Of a stretch of 24,828 nt of DNA, positions 1 through 7,395 are shown one piece after another. Each line of letters starts with the position of its first letter. Within the stretch, counting starts at the first letter, position 1. The notes beneath the pieces are model-generated. The model was not told the origin of the DNA. It worked only from the letters and a program-made list of their open reading frames with translations, and did no database searches. A program made the position numbers and the translations under genes. Source of the stretch: Thiocapsa sp. UBA6158. Lineage in GTDB: Bacteria; Pseudomonadota; Gammaproteobacteria; Chromatiales; Chromatiaceae. The DNA lies in contig NZ_DIUM01000091.1 in NCBI RefSeq assembly GCF_002423035.1, forward strand, positions 15,673 to 40,500, read 5' to 3'.

Positions 1-1
1 C

Positions 2-622
2 GGCGTCGAAGGCCCGACCGACGATCCGGCGATCCTCGCGTTGCGTCGACGCCAGGCCCGCAACTTCATGGCCATTCTCATGCTGAGCCAGGGTGTGCCC
101 ATGTTGCGGAGCGGCGACGAGGTGCTGCAGAGCAAACAGGGCAACAACAACAGCTACTGCCAGAACAACGCCATCTCCTGGTTCGACTGGACCCTGCTCG
201 ACAACAACTGCGGGATGCACGACTTCGTCCGGGGTATGATCGCCTTTCGTCAACGCCACCCGAGCCTGCATCGCAGCCGTTTCTTGACCGGCAAGCCCGC
301 AAGCGGTCAAACGCTGCCGGACATCACCTGGCACGGGGTGGGACTCGCCTCCCCTGATTGGGACGACCCCGCAGCCCAATCCTTGGCCTTCACACTCGCA
401 GGCATCACTGCCGAGCAGCCACCCCTGCACATCATGCTCAACATGGGCAAGGCGTCGTTGGAGTTCGCGGTTCCGCAGATCCAGGGATGGTCCTGGTCTG
501 TCGCCATCGACACCGACCGCGAACCCTCGATCATGGGTCACCCCGATTCAACCCTGCCGCCCGGATCGCGTGTCCGGGTCTCACGGCGCAGCCTTATGGT
601 GCTCGAAGGCCGCGCCGCCTAA
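2..622 (+). CDS. glgX: Glycogen debranching enzyme GlgX, C-terminal part (5' end outside window)
   Basis: GlgX is a GH13 isoamylase-type enzyme that hydrolyses alpha-1,6 branches of phosphorylase-limited glycogen in the cytoplasm. The reading frame is open from the left edge and has no start in the window. The visible part begins with the family motif GVEGPTDDPAI, followed by NFMAILMLSQGVPML, a SGDE motif, and QGNNNSYCQNN...SWFDW. These are the hallmark blocks at the end of the GH13 barrel of GlgX/TreX enzymes. They are followed by about 110 residues of the C-terminal beta domain. About 206 codons are visible of an enzyme usually near 700 residues. The TAA stop (620-622) shares bases with the first arm of the repeat element at 621. 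The next gene is gnd, so the context is glycogen breakdown feeding sugar-phosphate metabolism. Identification is from motifs only. Confidence 0.93.
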   Translation, partial: GVEGPTDDPAILALRRRQARNFMAILMLSQGVPMLRSGDEVLQSKQGNNNSYCQNNAISWFDWTLLDNNCGMHDFVRGMIAFRQRHPSLHRSRFLTGKPASGQTLPDITWHGVGLASPDWDDPAAQSLAFTLAGITAEQPPLHIMLNMGKASLEFAVPQIQGWSWSVAIDTDREPSIMGHPDSTLPPGSRVRVSRRSLMVLEGRAA

Positions 623-811
623 ACCGCGTCCAGAGCGAGATGCTCGTTTTCGAGTGAGTTCGACGTTTGGTGCATCCACGACCCTTCGCGGAGACGCGGT
701 TTAAAATGAGATACTTTTTAATATCTTAAACCGCGCCGACTCCAACGGTCGTTAAGTCGATCGGGGGCCGATCCCATCCAAAAAGGTCGCATGCCGCGCC
801 GAGCGCGGTTT
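621..811 (+). repeat. Two-module palindromic repeat, copy 1 (modules A and B)
   Basis: Module A is 621-702 (82 bp) with arms AAACCGCGTC/GACGCGGTTT. The spacer is 703-727 (25 bp, AT-rich, containing AGATA...TATCT). Module B is 728-811 (84 bp) with arms AAACCGCGC/GCGCGGTTT. Copy 2 (7191-7380) matches it over most of its length in the same orientation, and copy 3 (10280-10470) matches in reverse complement. The element fills the gap between glgX and gnd. It starts inside the glgX stop codon and ends 39 bp before the gnd ATG. Confidence 0.93.
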
Positions 812-850
812 AATCTCCGACCCTCCAGCCGCCAACAGGGGAATCGCCTC

Positions 851-1870
851 ATGCAACTCGCAATGATCGGCCTCGGCCGAATGGGCGCCAACATGGTGCT
901 CCGCCTCATGCGCGCCGGACACCGGTGTGTCGTCTATGATCGAGACCCCGCCGCCGTCGCCGCGCTGGTCGCCGAAGGCGCCGTCGGTGCGCAAGACATG
1001 GCCGATCTCTGCGCCAAGCTCGAAGCCCCGCGCAACGTCTGGATCATGGTCCCGGCGGCGGTCGTGGACCAGGTCATCGACGACCTGATACCCCATCTCG
1101 CAGCCGACGACACCATCATCGACGGGGGCAACTCGAACTACCGCGACGACATCGCCCACGCGAAGCGCCTGGCACCGAAGGGGATCCATTTCGTCGACTG
1201 CGGGACCAGCGGGGGCGTCTGGGGTCTGGAGCGGGGCTACTGCCTGATGATCGGCGGAGAGGACGGGGCGGTGGAGCGACTCGATCCAGTCTTCGCCGCG
1301 CTCTCGCCCGGCCCGGGCGAGATCGAGCGCACGGCCGGTCGGAGCGGCGACTTCAGTCGCTCCGAGCAAGGCTATCTGCACTGCGGACCCAACGGTGCGG
1401 GCCATTTCGTGAAGATGGTCCACAACGGCATCGAATATGCGCTGATGGCTGCCTACGCGGAGGGCTTCAACATCCTCAAACACGCAGGGGTCGGGCTGAA
1501 TGAGCAGGCCGTGGATGCCGAGACCGCGCCGCTGGCCAATCCGGAGCATTATCAGTACCGCATCGACGTCGGCGAGGTCGCCGAGGTCTGGCGTCGCGGC
1601 AGCGTGGTCGCCTCCTGGCTCCTGGATCTGACCGCTACGGCGCTGCGCGCGGATCCGCAGCTCGAAGGATTCGGCGGTCGGGTCTCGGACTCGGGCGAGG
1701 GCCGCTGGACCTGCCTTGCGGCGATCGAGACCGGCACGCCGGCCCCACTGCTCACCACGGCACTCTTCGAGCGCTTCAGCTCGCGCGGCGAGGCGGATTT
1801 CGCCAACCAGATCCTCTCGGCGATGCGCTATCAGTTCGGCGGTCATCACGAGAAGCCCGAAAAAAGCTAA
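851..1870 (+). CDS. gnd: 6-phosphogluconate dehydrogenase (decarboxylating), short type
   Basis: Oxidises and decarboxylates 6-phosphogluconate to ribulose 5-phosphate, giving NAD(P)H. The N-terminus is a Rossmann fold with GLGRMGANM (residues about 7-15). It is followed by IIDGGNSNYRDD and the substrate-binding block VDCGTSGGVWGLERG. The catalytic-lysine helix is HFVKMVHNGIEY. The 339-residue length fits the short GntZ/YqeC-type family (many of which prefer NAD) rather than the classical 470-residue enzyme. I chose ATG 851 because an AGGGGAA Shine-Dalgarno lies about 7 bases upstream; an in-frame extension to 791 would run back into the repeat element. The stop TAA (1868-1870) overlaps the arm of the next repeat. 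It lies between glgX and a broken zwf, the usual partner that would supply its substrate. Cofactor preference is inferred, not visible. Confidence 0.93.
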   Translation: MQLAMIGLGRMGANMVLRLMRAGHRCVVYDRDPAAVAALVAEGAVGAQDMADLCAKLEAPRNVWIMVPAAVVDQVIDDLIPHLAADDTIIDGGNSNYRDDIAHAKRLAPKGIHFVDCGTSGGVWGLERGYCLMIGGEDGAVERLDPVFAALSPGPGEIERTAGRSGDFSRSEQGYLHCGPNGAGHFVKMVHNGIEYALMAAYAEGFNILKHAGVGLNEQAVDAETAPLANPEHYQYRIDVGEVAEVWRRGSVVASWLLDLTATALRADPQLEGFGGRVSDSGEGRWTCLAAIETGTPAPLLTTALFERFSSRGEADFANQILSAMRYQFGGHHEKPEKS

Positions 1871-1951
1871 ACCGCATTCGGTGCTGCACGCCTTGTCCGC
1901 GCCCGGGCGCGGCATCGCATCGGTCAACAACCGTCGCCGTCGATGCGGTTT
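1869..1951. repeat. Single palindromic repeat module, copy 4
   Basis: A lone 83-bp module with arms AAACCGCAT (1869-1877) and ATGCGGTTT (1943-1951). Both arms differ from the usual ...CGCGTC form in a matching way. An internal palindrome, CCGCGCCCGGGCGCGG, lies near the middle. It starts inside the gnd TAA stop and ends 28 bp before the zwf TTG start. No second module or AT-rich spacer is attached. Confidence 0.85.
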
Positions 1952-1967
1952 AGCTTGAGGAATATCC

Positions 1968-1972
1968 AGGAG
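1968..1972 (+). promoter_or_regulatory. Ribosome binding site for the zwf remnant
   Basis: AGGAG lies 7 bases upstream of TTG 1980. It supports a TTG initiation codon for the original zwf and shows that the translation start survived while the body of the gene was lost. Confidence 0.6.
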
Positions 1973-1979
1973 AAAGAGC

Positions 1980-2771
1980 TTGCCCACTCAACGTCTGAGC
2001 GCCGAAACGACACCGCCCGCCCCGCCGAACGCCATGATCATCTTCGGTGCCGCGGGCGATCTGACCAAGCGCAAGCTGATCCCGGCGCTCTTTCATCTTC
2101 ATGGTCTTTCGGTTTTCCAACGGTTTCATCGAGCCGCTCTGGAATCGTCAACACATCGATCATGTCCAGATCACGGTTGCCGAATCCGTCGGCGTAGAGC
2201 ATCGTGGCCCCTACTACGACATGGCCGGCGCCTTGCGCGACATGATCCCGAACCACCTCCTGGTTCTGCTCGGTTTTCTCGGGATGGAGCCGCCCAACTC
2301 GTTCGACTCGCAAGCCGTCCGCGACGAGATCGACAAGGTCCTCGACGCCGTCCATCCCTTAACGCCCGAGCAGGTCCTCACCAATGCGGTGCGGGGGCAA
2401 TACGGCGAGGGCGTGATGCCGAACGGCGAAAAGGTGCCCGCCTACCGTTCATCCCCGGGCCGCGAATGCGTGTAGGCACGGTCAACATGGATTTCCGCTA
2501 TGCCGACTACTTCGGCAATGCCCCGGCAACGGGTTACGAAACACTCATCTACGACTGTATGAACGGCGACGCCACGCTCTTCAAGCACGCCGATACGGTC
2601 GAGAAGGGCTGGGAGATCGTCCAATCGGTCCAGGACGTCTGGTCCGCCCTGCCTGCCCGCGACTTTCCCAACTATGCCGCCGGCACCTGGGGCCCGGCCG
2701 CGGCGGGCGATCTGCTCAAGAACGACGGGCGGCTGTGGCGGCGGATTACGACTCCCGATGAACCCGCTTGA
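1980..2771 (+). pseudogene. zwf: Glucose-6-phosphate dehydrogenase remnant with two internal deletions and frame changes
   Basis: Zwf makes 6-phosphogluconolactone plus NADPH from glucose 6-phosphate and is usually about 490 residues. Three pieces are recognisable. The first is an N-terminal NADP site, MIIFGAAGDLTKRKLIPALFHL (2034-2099). The second, in another frame, is VFRFSNGFIEPLWNR...GEKVPAYR (2104-2445). The third, back in the first frame, is PGPRMRVGTVNMDFRYADYFG...GTWGPAAAG...RRITTP (about 2455-2765). Against the family layout, roughly 160 residues are missing at the first junction (about 2100) and roughly 90-100 at the second (about 2450). The lost part includes the RIDHYLGKE active-site segment and much of the substrate-binding domain. 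An open frame of 263 codons still runs from TTG 1980 to TGA 2771, but its middle is nonsense. It cannot be an active dehydrogenase. A collapsed assembly is the alternative explanation. Confidence 0.9.
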
Positions 2772-2955
2772 GACCCGCAACACCCATTGTCCTTGGTGCG
2801 ATGCCCCGATCGAGCTGACGATCGACGTCAGCGCCGTTCCCCAGACCTCTATCGAGGACTGCCAGGTCTGCTGCGCACCGATCGTCGTCCACGTCGCCAT
2901 GGATCCGGACTTGGACGATGACCTCGTCATCAGATTGGAGCGCGACGGCGATTGA
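2758..2955 (+). CDS. CPXCG-motif cysteine-rich small protein
   Basis: A 65-residue protein. Near the N-terminus is HCPWCDAPIEL, and about 27 residues later EDCQVCCAPIVV: two CxxC knuckles typical of the CPXCG (Cys_rich_CPXG) family, expected to bind one zinc. The rest is acidic (DPDLDDDLVIRLERDGD). Family function is not established as far as I know. ATG 2758 overlaps the last 14 bases of the zwf remnant in another frame, so it was probably translationally coupled to zwf. No strong Shine-Dalgarno is visible. A longer in-frame extension upstream (to 2674) lies over the conserved zwf C-terminus and is rejected. Confidence 0.8.
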   Translation: MNPLETRNTHCPWCDAPIELTIDVSAVPQTSIEDCQVCCAPIVVHVAMDPDLDDDLVIRLERDGD

Positions 2956-3310
2956 CGCCGTGCTCGCGGAGGACAGCACCGCTCGACCCCACGGCTGGAC
3001 ATCCCCGTCCTCGCATAGCCCAGCGAGCCTCGCTGCGGGTCTTGCATCCCGAGCCCGCCTCGGGTGAAATTCGCGCCCGAGCCGCGTCCGAGACCCGGCG
3101 GACGCTCAACCGCGCCAAGATCCGAACAGCCGCGTCTGTCCCGAAACCGGACTCGGCGGTACCGAATCGCTCGATGCCCGACGCGGTTTCCATTCCCGAC
3201 AAACGAAAAGTCCTGAACCGCGTCCGCTCCGACGTACCCGAAATCGCCGAGGCCCGACTCCGGGCGATTCCGGCGCAGAGTGCGTAGGACGCGGTTCAGC
3301 AGGAGACAGC
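2956..3310. other. Intergenic region, 355 bp, holding repeat copy 6
   Basis: No convincing gene. The right half is the two-module repeat at 3107-3297. The left half (2956-3106) has no feature I can name. An open frame of 111 codons (2952-3287) crosses the repeat and starts inside the previous gene; it is not supported. The Shine-Dalgarno of the next gene (AGGAGA, 3300-3305) follows the repeat directly. Confidence 0.6.
3107..3297. repeat. Two-module palindromic repeat, copy 6
   Basis: Module 1 is 3107-3189 (83 bp) with arms CAACCGCGCC and GACGCGGTTT, partly mismatched. The spacer is 3190-3214 (25 bp, not AT-rich here). Module 2 is 3215-3297 (83 bp) with perfect 11-bp arms GAACCGCGTCC/GGACGCGGTTC. 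Interiors are unlike copies 1-3, yet module and spacer lengths are the same. It ends 13 bp before the ABC ATPase ATG. Confidence 0.85.
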
Positions 3311-4249
3311 ATGATCGAGGTTCGCGAGCTGAGTCGCAGCTACGGCGAGCTCAAGGCGGTGCAAGCGGTGTCGTTCGACATCGGCCGCGGCGAGATCGTC
3401 GGACTGCTCGGCCACAACGGGGCCGGCAAGACCACCATCATGAAGATGATGACCGCTTATCTGGAGCCGAGCAGCGGCTCGATCCGGATCGACGGACTGG
3501 ACATCGCCGAGCAGCGGCGCGAGGCGCAGCGACGCATCGGCTATCTGCCCGAGAACTGCCCGCTCTATCCCGAAATGCGTGTGATCGACTACCTGGACTA
3601 TCAGGCGGCGCTGCACGGGATGGCCGACAGCCGCCGTCCCGCGGCCATCCGCCGGGCGATCGAGCGCACGGATCTCGCTCCCAAGGCGACCGCGACCATC
3701 GGCACACTCTCGCGCGGCTATCGCCAGCGTGTGGGCGTGGCCCAGGCGATCCTGCACGAGCCCGCCATCCTCATCCTGGACGAGCCGACCAACGGCCTGG
3801 ACCCGTCGCAGATCCAGCACATGCGAAGCCTGGTCCGCGAGCTGGCCCGGGACGCGACCCTGATCATCTCCACCCATGTCCTTCAGGAGGTCGAGGCCGT
3901 GTGCAGCCGTGTGCTCATCATGCGCGGCGGCCAACTGGCACTCGACAGCGCACTGGATGCCATCGGACGTCCCAAACGCCTGCTCGTCACGCTCGACTGC
4001 GCGCCCGAGGAGGCGCGGCCCGTGCTCGCACGGATCGAAGGAGTCACAGCGGTGGATGTGTGGGATGGCGACGCGGGTCTTCGCCATTTCGCCCTGAGCG
4101 CCGCGGACCCGCAGGCGCTCGCACCGCGGGTCGCCAAGGCGCTCGGCGGACACCCCTGGAACCTCTACGGACTCGCACCCGAGCGGCGCGACCTCGAAGA
4201 TCTCTTCGGCGCCGTGACCTTGGAGCAAATGGAGGTGGCCCATGTCTGA
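3311..4249 (+). CDS. ABC transporter ATP-binding protein (GldA/CcmA-like)
   Basis: A 312-residue nucleotide-binding subunit of an ABC-2 type exporter, working on the cytoplasmic face with the permease encoded next. Walker A is GHNGAGKTT (about 33-41). The ABC signature is LSRGYRQRVG (about 133-142; SRGY in place of SGG, common in this branch). Walker B is ILILDEPTNGLDP (about 154-166), and the switch histidine is in ISTHVL (about 187). The last 100 residues form an accessory C-terminal domain. The ATG has AGGAGACAGC upstream. The 3' end overlaps the permease start by 8 bases, so the two are translationally coupled. The arrangement ATPase, permease-GldG, DUF4340 is the Gld-type cassette; the substrate is unknown. 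Confidence 0.92.
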   Translation: MIEVRELSRSYGELKAVQAVSFDIGRGEIVGLLGHNGAGKTTIMKMMTAYLEPSSGSIRIDGLDIAEQRREAQRRIGYLPENCPLYPEMRVIDYLDYQAALHGMADSRRPAAIRRAIERTDLAPKATATIGTLSRGYRQRVGVAQAILHEPAILILDEPTNGLDPSQIQHMRSLVRELARDATLIISTHVLQEVEAVCSRVLIMRGGQLALDSALDAIGRPKRLLVTLDCAPEEARPVLARIEGVTAVDVWDGDAGLRHFALSAADPQALAPRVAKALGGHPWNLYGLAPERRDLEDLFGAVTLEQMEVAHV

Positions 4250-7181
4250 CATCCTGCGCGTCGCACGCCGCGAGCTCGGCGCCTTCTTCGGCTCGCCGGT
4301 CGCCTATCTCTTCATCGGTGCCTTCCTGGCGGTTTCGCTCTTCGTCTTCTTCTGGGTCGACGCCTTTTTCGCGCGCAACATCGCCGATGCCCGTCCCCTG
4401 TTCGACTGGATGCCGGTGCTGCTGATCTTTCTCTGCGCCGCCCTGACCATGCGGCTCTGGAGCGAGGAGCGACGGGCCGGAACGCTCGAAACACTCATGA
4501 CCCTGCCGGTGCCGACCCTGCACCTGGTCCTCGGGAAATTCCTCGCCGGTCTGGCCCTGGTCGCGATCGCCTTGGCCCTGACGCTGCCGATCCCGCTCAC
4601 CGTCTCCTTCCTGGGTCCGATGGATTGGGGTCCGGTGATCGGCGCCTATCTGGCCACGCTGCTGCTGGCCTCGGCCTATCTGGCGATCGGACTCTTCGTC
4701 TCATCGCGCACCGACAACCCCATCGTCGCCCTGATCGGAACCACACTGGTCGGCGCCCTCCTCTATCTGATCGGCACCCCGGCGCTGACCAATCTGGTCG
4801 GGCAGGACGGCGGCGAGCTGCTCAGACTCATCGGCAGCGGCTCGCGCTTCGAGTCCATCACGCGCGGCGTGATCGATCTGCGCGATCTCGTCTACTATCT
4901 GAGCATCGTCGGTGCCTTCCTCGCCCTTACACTCGACAGTCTGGAGCGTCTGCGCTGGGCCGAACCGGAGGCCAACCGACGGCATCATCGACGCTGGACC
5001 CTGGTCACCGGGCTTGCGGTCGCCAACCTGCTGGCCGCGAACCTCTGGCTCGGGGCCATCGGCAACGCCCGCGTGGATCTCACCGAGGGCCGGGTCTATT
5101 CGATCTCGGAGGCGACCCGGACCTATCTCGGCCAACTGCAGGAGCCGCTCCTGATCCGCGGCTATTTCAGCGCGGACACGCACCCCTTGTTGGCCCCGTT
5201 GGTTCCTCAGATCCGCGATCTGCTGCGCGAGTATCAGATCGCCGGCGGCGGCCGCGTTCAGGTCGAGATCGTCGACCCCGAGCGCTCGCCCGAGCTCGAG
5301 CGCGAGGCCGGCGAGCAATACGGGATCCGTCCCGTCGCCTTCCAGACCGCGACCAAGTATCAAGCCTCCGTGGTCAACTCCTATTTCGACATCCTGATCA
5401 AGTACGGCGATCAGTTCGAGACGCTCGGCTTCCAGGACCTGATCGACGTGAAGGTCCAGGGCGAGACCGCTCTGGATGTGCGCCTGCGCAACCCCGAGTA
5501 CGACCTCACACGCGTGATCCGCAAGGTCCTTTACGGCTATCAGGGCGCCGGCGATCTCTTCGCCAATCTGACCGAACCTGTGCGTTTCCGCGGCTTCATC
5601 TCGCCGCCCGATCGTCTGCCCGAGCCCTTGCCCGAGCTGCGGGCCGACCTGGAGTCGGTCCTCTCCGAGCTTGTCGCGAACGGCGCAGATCGCTTCAGCT
5701 TCGAGATCCAGGATCCCGCGGCCGGCGACGGCATACTGGCCCAAACGATCGCCGAGCAATTCGGTTTCGAGCCGCTGGTCGTCAGCCTGCTCGATCCCAC
5801 GCCCTTCTATTTCTATATGGTCCTGGAATCCGGCGATCAGGCCGTTCCGGTTCCGCTCCCGGAATCGCTCGATCGGGCGGGTCTAGCACGCGCCATCGAG
5901 GCCGGCATCAAGCGATTCGCGCCGGGCGTCTTGCGTACCATCGCGCTCTACACGCCGCCGGCGATGCCCGGGATGTTCGGCGAGCCGAGCCCCGGGCCCG
6001 GATACGCCTTGTTGCAGGAGACCCTGCGCACCGGATTCAACCTGCGCGAGACGGATCTCACGTCCGGTCAGGTCGGCGAGGATGCCGATCTGCTCCTGGT
6101 GGTCGGGCCCGAGGCCCTGGACGAGCGCCAGCAGTTCGCCATCGACCAGTTCCTGATGCAGGGCGGGACCGTCATCCTGGCCGCATCCGGCTTCGATCTC
6201 GACCTGGCCGGGGGCTCGATCGCTGCGCAAGCCGCCCCGACCGGCCTGGAGGACTGGCTCGCCCGTCAGGGACTGACACTTGAGCCGAGCCTGGTGCTCG
6301 ATCCCGAGAACACGCCCTTCCCGATCCCCGTGCAGCGCGATCTGGGCGGCTTTGTGGTCGAGGAGATCCAAACGCTGGACTACCCCTATTTCCCGGATGT
6401 CCGCAGCGACGGACTCGCGCAGGACTCCGGAATCACCTCGGACCTCGGCCAGATCACCATGAACTGGTCCTCGCCGATTCAGGTCGATGCCGAGAAGAAC
6501 GCCGATCGGCGCGTGATCGAGCTGATCCGCAGCTCCTCCGGGTCCTGGACCAGCGACTCGGAGAACATGCAGCCCGACTTCGAGACTTACGGCAGCCTCG
6601 GTTTCCCGCGCGGCGAGGATCGCGGCAGCCGTGTTTTGGCCGTCGCGGTCGAGGGCCGCTTCGGCTCGGCCTTTGCCGGGCGTCCATCGCCGCTCATGGA
6701 GGATGCGTCCGGAGACGAGGCATCCGAAGACAGCGGGCCTGACGACACCGATCCGCAGACGATCGACCCCGAAACCGGCGAACCCGTCGAGGAGGACAAG
6801 GCCCCGGTCATCTCGGGCGTCGTGGAGACCTCGCCCGCTTCGGCTCGACTGATCCTGATCGGCTCTTCGACCTTCCTCTCCGATACCGCCATCAGTTTGG
6901 CGACCGAAGCGACCCAGAGCCGCTATCTGGCTCCGCTCGAGCTGATCCAGAACGCCGTCGACTGGTCGCTGGAGGATCGCGGCCTGCTCACCCTGCGCGG
7001 ACGCGGCCAGTTCAACCGCCTGCTCGAGCCGGTGGGTCGCGAGGGTCGCATCTTCTGGGAGACCCTGAACTATGTCCTGGCACTCGCCGGTCTAGCCTTG
7101 GTGTATTGGCTGTATCGACGCGCGAGGGCGCGGCGCGAGCGGGCCGACGAGGCGATCCTGGGCGATCTTCCGCGTGCTTGA
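4242..7181 (+). CDS. ABC-2 permease fused to GldG-like auxiliary domain (GldF-GldG fusion)
   Basis: A 979-residue membrane protein in which two usually separate subunits are joined. Residues about 1-240 are an ABC-2 type permease with about six hydrophobic helices and the conserved RLWSEERRAGTLETLMTLPV loop. At about 251-270 a further helix (WTLVTGLAVANLLAANLWLG) starts the GldG/ABC_transp_aux part, recognised by DLTEGRVYSISEATRTYL. This large extracytoplasmic domain runs to about 930 and contains an acidic low-complexity stretch (about 820-865, rich in Asp, Glu and Pro). It ends with a membrane helix (YVLALAGLALVYWLYRRARARR) near the C-terminus. In Bacteroidetes, GldA, GldF and GldG are linked to gliding; the role in proteobacteria is not known to me. 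It overlaps the ATPase gene by 8 bases, and the DUF4340 gene follows across a repeat element. Confidence 0.92.
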   Translation: MSDILRVARRELGAFFGSPVAYLFIGAFLAVSLFVFFWVDAFFARNIADARPLFDWMPVLLIFLCAALTMRLWSEERRAGTLETLMTLPVPTLHLVLGKFLAGLALVAIALALTLPIPLTVSFLGPMDWGPVIGAYLATLLLASAYLAIGLFVSSRTDNPIVALIGTTLVGALLYLIGTPALTNLVGQDGGELLRLIGSGSRFESITRGVIDLRDLVYYLSIVGAFLALTLDSLERLRWAEPEANRRHHRRWTLVTGLAVANLLAANLWLGAIGNARVDLTEGRVYSISEATRTYLGQLQEPLLIRGYFSADTHPLLAPLVPQIRDLLREYQIAGGGRVQVEIVDPERSPELEREAGEQYGIRPVAFQTATKYQASVVNSYFDILIKYGDQFETLGFQDLIDVKVQGETALDVRLRNPEYDLTRVIRKVLYGYQGAGDLFANLTEPVRFRGFISPPDRLPEPLPELRADLESVLSELVANGADRFSFEIQDPAAGDGILAQTIAEQFGFEPLVVSLLDPTPFYFYMVLESGDQAVPVPLPESLDRAGLARAIEAGIKRFAPGVLRTIALYTPPAMPGMFGEPSPGPGYALLQETLRTGFNLRETDLTSGQVGEDADLLLVVGPEALDERQQFAIDQFLMQGGTVILAASGFDLDLAGGSIAAQAAPTGLEDWLARQGLTLEPSLVLDPENTPFPIPVQRDLGGFVVEEIQTLDYPYFPDVRSDGLAQDSGITSDLGQITMNWSSPIQVDAEKNADRRVIELIRSSSGSWTSDSENMQPDFETYGSLGFPRGEDRGSRVLAVAVEGRFGSAFAGRPSPLMEDASGDEASEDSGPDDTDPQTIDPETGEPVEEDKAPVISGVVETSPASARLILIGSSTFLSDTAISLATEATQSRYLAPLELIQNAVDWSLEDRGLLTLRGRGQFNRLLEPVGREGRIFWETLNYVLALAGLALVYWLYRRARARRERADEAILGDLPRA

Positions 7182-7190
7182 TCCAAGGTT

Positions 7191-7380
7191 AAACCGCGTC
7201 CAGAGCGAAATGCTGACTTTCGAGTCAATTCGACGTTTGGTGCATCGACATCCCTTAGCAGGGACGCGGTTTAAAATAGTAAATTTTTTAATATCTTAAA
7301 CCGCGCCAACTCCGGCGGTCGTGAAGTTTTCCGGGGCCGTTTCCATCCAAAAACATCGCATAACGCGCCGGGTGCGGTTT
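7191..7380 (+). repeat. Two-module palindromic repeat, copy 2 (modules A and B)
   Basis: Module A is 7191-7272 (82 bp) with 11-bp arms AAACCGCGTCC/GGACGCGGTTT. The spacer is 7273-7297 (25 bp, nearly all A and T). Module B is 7298-7380 (83 bp). Long stretches are identical to copy 1, for example TTCGACGTTTGGTGCATC and TTTTTAATATCTTAAACCGC. It starts 10 bp after the permease stop and ends 15 bp before the DUF4340 start, so it lies inside a probable operon. Confidence 0.93.
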
Positions 7381-7395
7381 AAGTTTAAGACGAGA

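Noticed and set aside
752..1987. 411-codon open frame on the minus strand opposite gnd
   Set aside because: It is antisense to a clear enzyme, has no recognisable domain, and is expected in GC-rich DNA. Its ends run through repeat elements.
2952..3287. 111-codon open frame in the gap before the ABC ATPase
   Set aside because: It crosses both modules of repeat copy 6, starts inside the CPXCG gene, and has no ribosome site or recognisable fold.
3107..3297. CRISPR array reading of the regularly spaced modules
   Set aside because: Only two units per locus, 83-bp units with 25-bp spacers, divergent interiors, and no cas genes. The palindromic arms are at module ends, not within short direct repeats.
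7321..7395. Upstream GTG extension of the DUF4340 gene
   Set aside because: The extension translates repeat module B and would put an implausible basic segment before the membrane helix; ATG 7396 fits better.
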